Below the pieces are notes generated by a model that saw only the letters and a list, made by a program, of their open reading frames with translations, ran no database searches and had not been told where the DNA came from. From Cavia porcellus (lineage: Eukaryota > Chordata > Mammalia > Rodentia > Caviidae): 64,000 bases of DNA. Below, piece after piece: positions 23,895 to 37,100 of this stretch. The stretch spans positions 1,462,001 through 1,526,000 of the forward strand of contig NW_026947547.1 of the NCBI RefSeq assembly GCF_034190915.1. The letters are read 5' to 3'. Numbering within the stretch: the first letter of the stretch is position 1; each line of letters begins with the position of its first letter. The position numbers and the translations under genes were made by a program.

Positions 23895-26800
23895 GTTAGC
23901 GTTGGGTTATGGTGAGGGTCAGGGTTAGGGTTAGTGTTAGGGTTAGTGTTAGGGGTTAGGGTTAGGGTTAGAGTTAGGGTTGGGTTAAGGTTAGCCTTAG
24001 GGTTAGGGTTAGGTTTAGTGATGGTTCGGGTTGGTTCGGGTAGGCTTAAGGTTAGGGTTACGGTTATATTTAGGTTTAGGTTAGGGTTAGGGTTAGGTTG
24101 AGGGTTAGGTTTAGATTTAGGTTTAGGGTTAGAGTTTGGGTTAGGGTAGGAATAGAGTTAAGGTTGGGTTGGCTTAGGGATAGGGTTAAGTTTATGGTTA
24201 GCAATAGGTTAGGTGTTAGGGTTAGTGTTAGGGTTTGGGTTAGGGTTAGGTATAGGGTTGGGTTAGGTTTAGGCTTAGTGTTAGGCTTAGCATAAGGGAT
24301 AGGTTTAGGTTTAGGGTTAGAGTTAGGGTGAGGGTTTAGGGTTGGGGTTAGGGTTAGGGTTTGTGCTAGGGTTAGGGTTAGGTGTTAGGTTTAGAGTTAG
24401 GGTTAGGGTTGGGTTAGGGTTAGGCTTAAGTTTAGGGTTAGGTTTAGTGTTGGTTAGGGTTCGTTAGGGATAGGGTTAGGGTTAGGGTTACGGTTAGGTT
24501 TAGATTAGGGTTCGGGTTAGGCTTAGGTTTAGGGTTATGGTTGGGATTAGAGTTAAGGTTGGTTTGGGTTAGGGTTAGGGTTAGGTTAATGGTCATCATT
24601 AGGGTGAGGTGTTAGGGTTAGGGTTAGTGATTGGGTTACGGTTAGGTATAGGGTTGGGTTCGGTTTCGAGTTAGGGTTAGGTTTACGGTTGGGTTAGGTT
24701 TAGAATTAAGGTTGGGTTAGGGTTAGGGTTAGGGTTAGCGTTAAGGTTAGGGTTAACGTTTGGTTTAGGGTTAGATTAGGGTTAGGCTTAGAGTTAGGGT
24801 TAGGGTTACGTTTAATGTTGGATTAGGTGTAAGTTTAGAGTTAGTGTTACGGTTATGGTTAGGGTTAGTTTATGGTTAGGGTTAGAGTTGGGGTTAGGCT
24901 TCGGGTGGGGGTAAGGGTTAGGGTTAGGGTTAGGGCTAGGGTTAGGGTTAGGCTTAGGGTTTGAGGGTTAGGGTTAGTGTTGGAGGTTTAGGGTAAAATT
25001 TAGGGTTAGGGCTCAGGTTAGGTGTAGCGTTCGGTTTAGGGTTAGGCTTAGGTTAGGTTTAGGTTTAGGGTTAGGGCTAGGGTTAGGATTAGTGTTGGGT
25101 TAGAGTTAGGGTTAGGGTTAGCCTTGGGGTTAGTGTTAGGGTGAGGGTGAGGGTTAGGTTAGTGTTAGGATTGGGTTAGAGTTAGGGTGAGAATTAGGGT
25201 TAGGGTTAGGGTGAGAATCAGGTTAAGGTTCAGGGTTAGGGCTAGCGTTAGAGTTAGGGTTAGGGTAGGTTTAGGGTTAGGGTTGTGTTAGTGTTAGGGA
25301 TAGGATTAGTGTTAGGGTTTGGTTAGGGTTAGGGTTATGGTTAGGCTTAGCGTAAGGGTTAGGGTTAGGGTTTAGGGTTGGGTTAGGGTTAGGCTTAGGT
25401 TTATGGTTATGTTTAATTTTGGTTACGGTTCATTAGGGATAGGGTTAGGTTTAGGGTTACGGTTAGGTTTAGATTAGGTTTCAGGTTAGGCTTAGGGTTA
25501 GGGTTAGGGTTGGGATTAGAGTTAAGGTTGGTTTGGGTTAAGGTTAGGGTTAGGTTTATGGTCAGCATTAGGTTTAGGTGTTAGGGTTAGGGTTAGTGTT
25601 TGGGTTAGGGTTAGGTGTAGGGTTGGGTTCGGTTTTGGGTTAGAGTTAGGTTTAGGGTTGGGTTAGGTTTAGAATTAGGGTTGCGTTAGGGTTATGTTAG
25701 GGTTAGGGTTAGGGTTAGCGTTAAGGTTAGGTTTAGCGTTTGGGTTAGGGTTAGATTAGGGTTAGGCTTAGAGTTAGGGTTAGGGTCACGTTTAGTGTTC
25801 GGTTAGGTGTTGGCTTAGAGTTAGTGTTAGGGTTAGGGTTAGATTAAGGTTAGGGTTAGAGTTGGGGTTAGGCTTGAGTGGGTGTAAGGGTTAGGGTTAG
25901 GGTTAGGGCTAGGGTTAGGGTTTGAGGGTTAGGGTTAGTGTTGGAGGGTTAGGGTAAAATTTAGGGTTAGGGCTTGGGTTAGGTGTAGCGTTGGTTTAGG
26001 TTTAGCGTTAGGTTAGGTTTAGGTTTATGGTTAGGGCTAGGGTTAGGATTAGTGTTGGGTTAGAGTTAGGGTTAGGGTTAGGTTTATGGTTAGGATTAGG
26101 GTTAGGGGTTATGCTTATGGATAGGGTTAAGGTTAGTTTTGGATTAGTGTTAGGGTTCCCCTTGGGGTTAGCGTTAGGGTGAGGGTGAGGGTTAGGTTAG
26201 GGTTAGAATTGGTTTAGAGTTAGGGTGTGGATTAGGGTTAGGGTTAGGGTGATGATCAGGGTCAGAGTCAGGGTTAGGGCTAGTGTTCGATTTAGGGTTA
26301 GGGTTAGGTTTAGGGTTAGGTTTGTTTTAGAGTTAGGGATAGGGTTAGTGTTAGGGTTGGGTTAGGGTTACGGTTAGGGTTAGGGTTAGTGTTATTGGGT
26401 TATGGTTAGGGTTATGGTTAGGTTTATGTTTGGGTTTGGGTTAGGGTTAGGGTTAGGGTTAGGGTTATGTTTTGGGAAAGGGTTGGGTTAGGGTTAGTAT
26501 TAGGGTTCGGGTTGGGTTAGTGTTAGGGTTGGGTTAGGGTTAGGGTTAGGGTTAGGGTTAGTGTTATTGGGTCATGGTTAGGCTTATAGTTAGGTTTATG
26601 TTTGGGTTTGGGTTAGGGTTAGGGTTAGGGTTAGGGTTAGGGTTAGGGTTAGGGTTATGTTTTGGGTTAGGGTTGGGTTAGGGTTAGTATTAGGTTTCGG
26701 GTTCGGTTACTGTTAGGGTTATGGCTAGGGTTAGGGTTACGTTTGGGTTAGGTTTTGGGTTAGGTTATGCTTAGGGTTAGGGTTAAGGTTAGGGGTAGGG

Positions 26801-29046
26801 TTAGATTTAGTGTTAGGGTTAGGGTTTCATTAGTGTTAGTGTTATGGTTCGGGTTCTGGTTAGGCTTGGGGTTGCGGTTAGGGTTGTGGTTGTGGTTGGC
26901 GATAGGTTTACGGCAAGGTTTAGGGATAGGGTTAGGGTTAGGGTACAGTTTAGATTTGGTTAGGGTTGGTTAGGGTTAGTGTTAGGCTTAGGATTATGGG
27001 TAGGGTAGGGTTAGTGTTAGGTTTAGGGTTAGGGTGGGGTTAGGGTTAGTGTTAGGGTTATAGTTAGGGTTAGGTTTAGGGTTAGATTTAGGTTTAGGGT
27101 TAGTGTTGGGTTTCAGGTTAGGGTTAGGCTTTTCGTTAGATTTAAGTTTAGGGTTAATTTAGTGCTTGTTTCGGTTGGTTAGGGTTATGGTTAGGCTTAG
27201 GCTTAGGCTTAGGTTTAGAGTTAGGGTTACATTTAGAGTTAGGTTTAGTGTCAGGGTTGTGTTACGGTTAGGGTTAGGGTTAGGGTTATGGTTAGGGTTG
27301 GGTTAGTGTTATGGTTAGGGATAGGTTTAGGGTTGGGTTAGTGTTATGGTTAGGGATAGGTTTAGGGTTGGGTTAGGGTAGGGTTTGCTGTTGTGTTTCG
27401 GTTTGGGGTTGGCGTTGGGGTTTGGGTTAGGGTTAGTGCTAGGCTTTGGGTTAGGGTTAGGTTTGGTTAGGGTAGGTTAGTCTTAGTGCTACGGTTAGTG
27501 TTAGCATTAGGCTTAGGGTTAGGGTAAGGCTTAGGGTTAGGGTTATGGTTTGGGTTATTGTTAGGGTTAGGGTGGGGTTAGGGTAAGTGTTAGGGTTAGG
27601 GTTAGGGTTCGAGTTAGGGTTAGGATTAGGGGTTAGTGTTAGGGTTAGGGTTAGGGTTAGGGTTGGGTTAGGGTTATGTTAGGGTCAGGGTTAGCGTTAG
27701 GCTTAGAGCTAGGGTTAGGATTAGAGATAGGATTAGGTTTAGTGTTAGTGTTAGGGTTAGGGTTGGGTTAGGTTTTCTTGTTTGGGTTAGGGTTAGGGTT
27801 AGGCTTTGGGTTAGGGTCAGGGTTAGGGTTAGGGTTAGCGTTGGGTTAGGGTAAGGGTCAGGGTTAGGGTTAGTGTTAGGGTCAGGGTTAGTGGTTAGGG
27901 TTAAGGTTAGGGTTAGTGTTGGGTTAGGGTTAGCCTTAGGGTTAGGGTTAGGTTTAGTGATGGTTAGGGCTGGTTAGGGGTAGGCTTAAGGTTAGGGTTA
28001 CAGTTACATTTAGGATTTAGGTTAGGGTTAGGTTTAGGTTGAGGTTTAGGTTTAGGTTTAGGGTTAGAGTTTGGGTTAGGGCAGGAATAGAGTTAAGGTT
28101 GGGTTGTTTTAGGGATAGGGTTAAATTTATGGTTAGCATTAGGTTTAGGTGTTAGGGTTAGTGTTAGGGTTTGGGTTAGGGTTAGGTATAGGGTTGGGTT
28201 AGGTTTAGGGTTAGGGTTAGGCTTAGGCTTAGGCTTACGTTTAGAGTTAGGGTTACATTTAGAGTTAAGTTTAGTGTCAGGGTTGTGTTACGGTTAGGGT
28301 TAGGGTTAGGGTTAGGTTTAGGCCTATGGTAGGGTAAGGGTAGCGTTAGGGTTAGGGTACTCTTATCGTTAGGGTTATGGTTATGGTTAGGGTTAGGGTT
28401 CGTGTTGGGTTAGGTTTAGGGTTAGGGTTAGGGTTGGGATAGGGTTGCTGTTGGGGTTGTGGTTCTGGTTGGGGTTGGGGTTGGGTTTGTGTTTAAGGTT
28501 AGGGTTAGGTTTAGGCTTAGGTTTAGTGTAGGGTTACGGTTAGGGATAGGGTTAGGTTTGGGTTAGTGTTAGGGTTAGGGATAGGTTTAGGGTTGGGTTA
28601 GGGTAGGGTTTTTGGTTGTGTTTCGGTTTGGGGTTGGCGTTGGGGTTTGGGTTAGGGTAAGTGCTAGGGTTAGGTTATGGTTAGGGTTAGATTTGGTTAG
28701 GGTTGGTTAGGCTTAGTTTTAGGGTTAGGGTTAGCATTAGGATTAGGGTTAGGGTAAGGCTTAGGGTTAGGTTTACGGTTTGGGTTAGTGTTAGGGTTAG
28801 GGTTAGTTTAGGGTAAGTGTTAGGGTTAGGGTTAGGGTTCGAGTTAGGGTTAGGTTTAGGGGTTAGGGTTAGGTTTGGTCTAGGGTTAGGGTTAGGGTCA
28901 GGTTTAGCGTTAAGCTTAGAGCTAGGGTTAGGACTAGAGATAGGATTAGGTTTAGTGTTAGTGTTAGGGTTAGGGTTGGGTTAGGATTTATTGTTTTGGT
29001 TAGGGTTAGCGTTAGGCTTTGGGTTAGGGTCAGGGTTAGGGTTAGG
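23895..29046 (+). repeat. HOR unit 6 (5,152 bp)
   Basis: Full-length unit. The first part carries GGCTTAAGTTTAGGG near 24,423, shared with units 3, 9 and 10. The later part shares with unit 4 the variants near 27,103 (TAGTGTTGGGTTTCAGG) and 27,291 (GGTTATGGTTAGGGTTGGG). Confidence 0.9.
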
Positions 29047-32000
29047 GTTAGCGTTGGGTTATGGTGAGGGTCAGGGTTAGGGTTAGTGTTAGGGTTAGTG
29101 TTAGGGGTTAGGGTTAGGGTTAGAGTTAGGGTTGGGTTAAGGTTAGCCTTAGGGTTAGGGTTAGGTTTAGTGATGGTTCGGGTTGGTTCGGGTAGGCTTA
29201 AGGTTAGGGTTACGGTTATATTTAGGTTTAGGTTAGGGTTAGGGTTAGGTTGAGGGTTAGGTTTAGATTTAGGTTTAGGGTTAGAGTTTGGGTTAGGGTA
29301 GGAATAGAGTTAAGGTTGGGTTGGCTTAGGGATAGGGTTAAGTTTATGGTTAGCAATAGGTTAGGTGTTAGGGTTAGTGTTAGGGTTTGGGTTAGGGTTA
29401 GGTATAGGGTTGGGTTAGGTTTAGGCTTAGTGTTAGGCTTAGCATAAGGGATAGGTTTAGGTTTAGGGTTAGAGTTAGGGTGAGGGTTTAGGGTTGGGGT
29501 TAGGGTTAGGGTTTGTGCTAGGGTTAGGGTTAGGTGTTAGGTTTAGAGTTAGGGTTAGGGTTGGGTTAGGGTTAGGCTTAAATTTAGGGTTAGGTTTAGT
29601 GTTGGTTAGGGTTCGTTAGGGATAGGGTTAGGGTTAGGGTTACGGTTAGGTTTAGATTAGGGTTCGGGTTAGGCTTAGGTTTAGGGTTATGGTTGGGATT
29701 AGAGTTAAGGTTGGTTTGGGTTAGGGTTAGGGTTAGGTTAATGGTCATCATTAGTGTGAGGTGTTAGGGTTAGGGTTAGTGATTGGGTTACGGTTAGGTA
29801 TAGGGTTGGGTTCGGTTTCGAGTTAGGGTTAGGTTTACGGTTGGGTTAGGTTTAGAATTAAGGTTGGGTTAGGGTTAGGGTTAGGGTTAGCGTTAAGGTT
29901 AGGGTTAACGTTTGGTTTAGGGTTAGATTAGGGTTAGGCTTAGAGTTAGGGTTAGGGTTACGTTTAATGTTGGATTAGGTGTAAGTTTAGAGTTAGTGTT
30001 ACGGTTATGGTTAGGGTTAGTTTATGGTTAGGGTTAGAGTTGGGGTTAGGCTTCGGGTGGGGGTAAGGGTTAGGGTTAGGGTTAGGGCTAGGGTTAGGGT
30101 TAGGCTTAGGGTTTGAGGGTTAGGGTTAGTGTTGGAGGTTTAGGGTAAAATTTAGGGTTAGGGCTCAGGTTAGGTGTAGCGTTCGGTTTAGGGTTAGGCT
30201 TAGGTTAGGTTTAGGTTTAGGGTTAGGGCTAGGGTTAGGATTAGTGTTGGGTTAGAGTTAGGGTTAGGGTTAGCCTTGGGGTTAGTGTTAGGGTGAGGGT
30301 GAGGGTTAGGTTAGTGTTAGGATTGGGTTAGAGTTAGGGTGAGAATTAGGGTTAGGGTTAGGGTGAGAATCAGGTTAAGGTTCAGGGTTAGGGCTAGCGT
30401 TAGAGTTAGGGTTAGGGTAGGTTTAGGGTTAGGGTTGTGTTAGTGTTAGGGATAGGATTAGTGTTAGGGTTTGGTTAGGGTTAGGGTTATGGTTAGGCTT
30501 AGCGTAAGGGTTAGGGTTAGGGTTTAGGGTTGGGTTAGGGTTAGGCTTAGGTTTATGGTTATGTTTAATTTTGGTTACGGTTCATTAGGGATAGGGTTAG
30601 GTTTAGGGTTACGGTTAGGTTTAGATTAGGTTTCAGGTTAGGCTTAGGGTTAGGGTTAGGGTTGGGATTAGAGTTAAGGTTGGTTTGGGTTAAGGTTAGG
30701 GTTAGGTTTATGGTCAGCATTAGGTTTAGGTGTTAGGGTTAGGGTTAGTGTTTGGGTTAGGGTTAGGTGTAGGGTTGGGTTCGGTTTTGGGTTAGAGTTA
30801 GGTTTAGGGTTGGGTTAGGTTTAGAATTAGGGTTGCGTTAGGGTTATGTTAGGGTTAGGGTTAGGGTTAGCGTTAAGGTTAGGTTTAGCGTTTGGGTTAG
30901 GGTTAGATTAGGGTTAGGCTTAGAGTTAGGGTTAGGGTCACGTTTAGTGTTCGGTTAGGTGTTGGCTTAGAGTTAGTGTTAGGGTTAGGGTTAGATTAAG
31001 GTTAGGGTTAGAGTTGGGGTTAGGCTTGAGTGGGTGTAAGGGTTAGGGTTAGGGTTAGGGCTAGGGTTAGGGTTTGAGGGTTAGGGTTAGTGTTGGAGGG
31101 TTAGGGTAAAATTTAGGGTTAGGGCTTGGGTTAGGTGTAGCGTTGGTTTAGGTTTAGCGTTAGGTTAGGTTTAGGTTTATGGTTAGGGCTAGGGTTAGGA
31201 TTAGTGTTGGGTTAGAGTTAGGGTTAGGGTTAGGTTTATGGTTAGGATTAGGGTTAGGGGTTATGCTTATGGATAGGGTTAAGGTTAGTTTTGGATTAGT
31301 GTTAGGGTTCCCCTTGGGGTTAGCGTTAGGGTGAGGGTGAGGGTTAGGTTAGGGTTAGAATTGGTTTAGAGTTAGGGTGTGGATTAGGGTTAGGGTTAGG
31401 GTGATGATCAGGGTCAGAGTCAGGGTTAGGGCTAGTGTTCGATTTAGGGTTAGGGTTAGGTTTAGGGTTAGGTTTGTTTTAGAGTTAGGGATAGGGTTAG
31501 TGTTAGGGTTGGGTTAGGGTTACGGTTAGGGTTAGGGTTAGTGTTATTGGGTTATGGTTAGGGTTATGGTTAGGTTTATGTTTGGGTTTGGGTTAGGGTT
31601 AGGGTTAGGGTTAGGGTTATGTTTTGGGAAAGGGTTGGGTTAGGGTTAGTATTAGGGTTCGGGTTGGGTTAGTGTTAGGGTTGGGTTAGGGTTAGGGTTA
31701 GGGTTAGGGTTAGTGTTATTGGGTCATGGTTAGGCTTATAGTTAGGTTTATGTTTGGGTTTGGGTTAGGGTTAGGGTTAGGGTTAGGGTTAGGGTTAGGG
31801 TTAGGGTTATGTTTTGGGTTAGGGTTGGGTTAGGGTTAGTATTAGGTTTCGGGTTCGGTTACTGTTAGGGTTATGGCTAGGGTTAGGGTTACGTTTGGGT
31901 TAGGTTTTGGGTTAGGTTATGCTTAGGGTTAGGGTTAAGGTTAGGGGTAGGGTTAGATTTAGTGTTAGGGTTAGGGTTTCATTAGTGTTAGTGTTATGGT

Positions 32001-34198
32001 TCGGGTTCTGGTTAGGCTTGGGGTTGCGGTTAGGGTTGTGGTTGTGGTTGGCGATAGGTTTACGGCAAGGTTTAGGGATAGGGTTAGGGTTAGGGTACAG
32101 TTTAGATTTGGTTAGGGTTGGTTAGTGTTAGTGTTAGGCTTAGGATTATGGGTAGGGTAGGGTTAGTGTTAGGTTTAGGGTTAGGGTGGGGTTAGGGTTA
32201 GTGTTAGGGTTATAGTTAGGGTTAGGTTTAGGGTTAGATTTAGGTTTAGGGTTAGGGTTGGGTTTCAGGTTAGGGTTAGGCTTTTTGTTAGATTTAAGTT
32301 TAGGGTTAATTTAGTGCTTGTTTCGGTTGGTTAGGGTTATGGTTAGGCTTAGGCTTAGGCTTAGGTTTAGAGTTAGGGTTACATTTAGAGTTAGGTTTAG
32401 TGTCAGGGTTGTGTTACGGTTAGGGTTAGGGTTAGGGTTAGGGTTAGGGTTGGGTTAGTGTTATGGTTAGGGATAGGTTTAGGGTTGGGTTAGTGTTATG
32501 GTTAGGGATAGGTTTAGGGTTGGGTTAGGGTAGGGTTTGCTGTTGTGTTTCGGTTTGGGGTTGGCGTTGGGGTTTGGGTTAGGGTTAGTGCTAGGCTTTG
32601 GGTTAGGGTTAGGTTTGGTTAGGGTAGGTTAGTCTTAGTGCTACGGTTAGTGTTAGCATTAGGCTTAGGGTTAGGGTAAGGCTTAGGGTTAGGGTTATGG
32701 TTTGGGTTATTGTTAGGGTTAGGGTGGGGTTAGGGTAAGTGTTAGGGTTAGGGTTAGGGTTCGAGTTAGGGTTAGGATTAGGGGTTAGTGTTAGGGTTAG
32801 GGTTAGGGTTAGGGTTGGGTTAGGGTTATGTTAGGGTCAGGGTTAGCGTTAGGCTTAGAGCTAGGGTTAGGATTAGAGATAGGATTAGGTTTAGTGTTAG
32901 TGTTAGGGTTAGGGTTGGGTTAGGTTTTCTTGTTTGGGTTAGGGTTAGGGTTAGGCTTTGGGTTAGGGTCAGGGTTAGGGTTAGGGTTAGCGTTGGGTTA
33001 GGGTAAGGGTCAGGGTTAGGGTTAGTGTTAGGGTCAGGGTTAGTGGTTAGGGTTAAGGTTAGGGTTAGTGTTGGGTTAGGGTTAGCCTTAGGGTTAGGGT
33101 TAGGTTTAGTGATGGTTAGGGCTGGTTAGGGGTAGGCTTAAGGTTAGGGTTACAGTTACATTTAGGATTTAGGTTAGGGTTAGGTTTAGGTTGAGGTTTA
33201 GGTTTAGGTTTAGGGTTAGAGTTTGGGTTAGGGCAGGAATAGAGTTAAGGTTGGGTTGTTTTAGGGATAGGGTTAAATTTATGGTTAGCATTAGGTTTAG
33301 GTGTTAGGGTTAGTGTTAGGGTTTGGGTTAGGGTTAGGTATAGGGTTGGGTTAGGTTTAGGGTTAGGGTTAGGCTTAGGCTTAGGCTTACGTTTAGAGTT
33401 AGGGTTACATTTAGAGTTAAGTTTAGTGTCAGGGTTGTGTTACGGTTAGGGTTAGGGTTAGGGTTAGGTTTAGGCCTATGGTAGGGTAAGGGTAGCGTTA
33501 GGGTTAGGGTACTCTTATCGTTAGGGTTATGGTTATGGTTAGGGTTAGGGTTCGTGTTGGGTTAGGTTTAGGGTTAGGGTTAGGGTTGGGATAGGGTTGC
33601 TGTTGGGGTTGTGGTTCTGGTTGGGGTTGGGGTTGGGTTTGTGTTTAAGGTTAGGGTTAGGTTTAGGCTTAGGTTTAGTGTAGGGTTACGGTTAGGGATA
33701 GGGTTAGGTTTGGGTTAGTGTTAGGGTTAGGGATAGGTTTAGGGTTGGGTTAGGGTAGGGTTTTTGGTTGTGTTTCGGTTTGGGGTTGGCGTTGGGGTTT
33801 GGGTTAGGGTAAGTGCTAGGGTTAGGTTATGGTTAGGGTTAGATTTGGTTAGGGTTGGTTAGGCTTAGTTTTAGGGTTAGGGTTAGCATTAGGATTAGGG
33901 TTAGGGTAAGGCTTAGGGTTAGGTTTACGGTTTGGGTTAGTGTTAGGGTTAGGGTTAGTTTAGGGTAAGTGTTAGGGTTAGGGTTAGGGTTCGAGTTAGG
34001 GTTAGGTTTAGGGGTTAGGGTTAGGTTTGGTCTAGGGTTAGGGTTAGGGTCAGGTTTAGCGTTAAGCTTAGAGCTAGGGTTAGGACTAGAGATAGGATTA
34101 GGTTTAGTGTTAGTGTTAGGGTTAGGGTTGGGTTAGGATTTATTGTTTTGGTTAGGGTTAGCGTTAGGCTTTGGGTTAGGGTCAGGGTTAGGGTTAGG
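29047..34198 (+). repeat. HOR unit 7 (5,152 bp)
   Basis: Full-length unit. It shares GGCTTAAATTTAGGG (near 29,575) and CATCATTAGTGTGAGG (near 29,746) with unit 5 at an offset of 10,304 bp, which is two units. Private changes are GGTTAGTGTTAGTG near 32,121 and CTTTTTGTTAG near 32,281 (others CTTTTCG). Confidence 0.9.
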
Positions 34199-37100
34199 GT
34201 TAGCGTTGGGTTATGGTGAGGGTCAGGGTTAGGGTTAGTGTTAGGGTTAGTGTTAGGGGTTAGGGTTAGGGTTAGAGTTAGGGTTGGGTTAAGGTTAGCC
34301 TTAGGGTTAGGGTTAGGTTTAGTGATGGTTCGGGTTGGTTCGGGTAGGCTTAAGGTGAGGGTTACGGTTATATTTAGGTTTAGGTTAGGGTTAGGGTTAG
34401 GTTGAGGGTTAGGTTTAGATTTAGGTTTAGGGTTAGAGTTTGGGTTAGGGTAGGAATAGAGTTAAGGTTGGGTTGGCTTAGGGATAGGGTTAAGTTTATG
34501 GTTAGCAATAGGTTAGGTGTTAGGGTTAGTGTTAGGGTTTGGGTTAGGGTTAGGTATAGGGTTGGGTTAGGTTTAGGCTTAGTGTTAGGCTTAGCATAAG
34601 GGTTAGGTTTAGGTTTAGGGTTAGAGTTAGGGTGAGGGTTTAGGGTTGGGGTTAGGGTTAGGGTTTGTGCTAGGGTTAGGGTTAGGTGTTAGGTTTAGAG
34701 TTAGGGTTAGGGTTGGGTTAGGGTTAGGCTTATGTTTAGGGTTAGGTTTAGTGTTGGTTAGGGTTCGTTAGGGATAGGGTTAGGATTAGGTTTACGGTTA
34801 GGTTTAGATTAGGGTTCGGGTTAGGCTTAGGTTTAGGGTTATGGTTGGGATTAGAGTTAAGGTTGGTTTGGGTTAGGGTTAGGGTTAGGTTAATGGTCAT
34901 CATTAGGGTGAGGTGTTAGGGTTAGGGTTAGTGATTGGGTTACGGTTAGGTATAGGGTTGGGTTCGGTTTCGAGTTAGGGTTAGGTTTACGGTTGGGTTA
35001 GGTTTAGAATTAAGGTTGGGTTAGGGTTAGGGTTAGGGTTAGCGTTAAGGTTAGGGTTAACGTTTGGTTTAGGGTTAGATTAGGGTTAGGCTTAGAGTTA
35101 GGGTTAGGGTTACGTTTAATGTTGGATTAGGTGTAAGTTTAGAGTTAGTGTTACGGTTATGGTTAGGGTTAGTTCATGGTTAGGGTTAGAGTTGGGGTTA
35201 GGCTTCGGGTGGGGGTAAGGGTTAGGGTTAGGGTTAGGGCTAGGGTTAGGGTTAGGCTTAGGGTTTGAGGGTTAGGGTTAGTGTTGGAGGTTTAGGGTAA
35301 AATTTAGGGTTAGGGCTCAGGTTAGGTGTAGCGTTCGGTTTAGGGTTAGGCTTAGGTTAGGTTTAGGTTTAGGGTTAGGGCTAGGGTTAGGATTAGTGTT
35401 GGGTTAGAGTTAGGGTTAGGGTTAGCCTTGGGGTTAGTGTTAGGGTGAGGGTGAGGGTTAGGTTAGTGTTAGGATTGGGTTAGAGTTAGGGTGAGAATTA
35501 GGGTTAGGGTTAGGGTGAGAATCAGGTTAAGGTTCAGGGTTAGGGCTAGTGTTAGAGTTAGGGTTAGGGTAGGTTTAGGGTTAGGGTTGTGTTAGTGTTA
35601 GGGATAGGATTAGTGTTAGGGTTTGGTTAGGGTTAGGGTTATGGTTAGGCTTAGCGTAAGGGTTAGGGTTAGGGTTTAGGGTTGGGTTAGGGTTAGGCTT
35701 AGGTTTATGGTTATGTTTAATTTTGGTTACGGTTCATTAGGGATAGGGTTAGGTTTAGGGTTACGGTTAGGTTTAGATTAGGTTTCAGGTTAGGCTTAGG
35801 GTTAGGGTTAGGGTTGGGATTAGAGTTAAGGTTGGTTTGGGTTAAGGTTAGGGTTAGGTTTATGGTCAGCATTAGGTTTAGGTGTTAGGGTTAGGGTTAG
35901 TGTTTGGGTTAGGGTTAGGTGTAGGGTTGGGTTCGGTTTTGGGTTAGAGTTAGGTTTAGGGTTGGGTTAGGTTTAGAATTAGGGTTGCGTTAGGGTTATG
36001 TTAGGGTTAGGGTTAGGGTTAGCGTTAAGGTTAGGTTTAGCGTTTGGGTTAGGGTTAGATTAGGGTTAGGCTTAGAGTTAGGGTTAGGGTCACGTTTAGT
36101 GTTCGGTTAGGTGTTGGCTTAGAGTTAGTGTTAGGGTTAGGGTTAGATTAAGGTTAGGGTTAGAGTTGGGGTTAGGCTTGAGTGGGTGTAAGGGTTAGGG
36201 TTAGGGTTAGGGCTAGGGTTAGGGTTTGAGGGTTAGGGTTAGTGTTGGAGGGTTAGGGTAAAATTTAGGGTTAGGGCTTGGGTTAGGTGTAGCGTTGGTT
36301 TAGGTTTAGCGTTAGGTTAGGTTTAGGTTTATGGTTAGGGCTAGGGTTAGGATTAGTGTTGGGTTAGAGTTAGGGTTAGGGTTAGGTTTATGGTTAGGAT
36401 TAGGGTTAGGGGTTATGCTTATGGATAGGGTTAAGGTTAGTTTTGGATTAGTGTTAGGGTTCCCCTTGGGGTTAGCGTTAGGGTGAGGGTGAGGGTTAGG
36501 TTAGGGTTAGAATTGGTTTAGAGTTAGGGTGTGGATTAGGGTTAGGGTTAGGGTGATGATCAGGGTCAGAGTCAGGGTTAGGGCTAGTGTTCGATTTAGG
36601 GTTAGGGTTAGGTTTAGGGTTAGGTTTGTTTTAGAGTTAGGGATAGGGTTAGTGTTAGGGTTGGGTTAGGGTTACGGTTAGGGTTAGGGTTAGTGTTATT
36701 GGGTTATGGTTAGGGTTATGGTTAGGTTTATGTTTGGGTTTGGGTTAGGGTTAGGGTTAGGGTTAGGGTTATGTTTTGGGAAAGGGTTGGGTTAGGGTTA
36801 GTATTAGGGTTCGGGTTGGGTTAGTGTTAGGGTTGGGTTAGGGTTAGGGTTAGGGTTAGGGTTAGTGTTATTGGGTCATGGTTAGGCTTATAGTTAGGTT
36901 TATGTTTGGGTTTGGGTTAGGGTTAGGGTTAGGGTTAGGGTTAGGGTTAGGGTTAGGGTTATGTTTTGGGTTAGGGTTGGGTTAGGGTTAGTATTAGGTT
37001 TCGGGTTCGGTTACTGTTAGGGTTATGGCTAGGGTTAGGGTTACGTTTGGGTTAGGTTTTGGGTTAGGTTATGCTTAGGGTTAGGGTTAAGGTTAGGGGT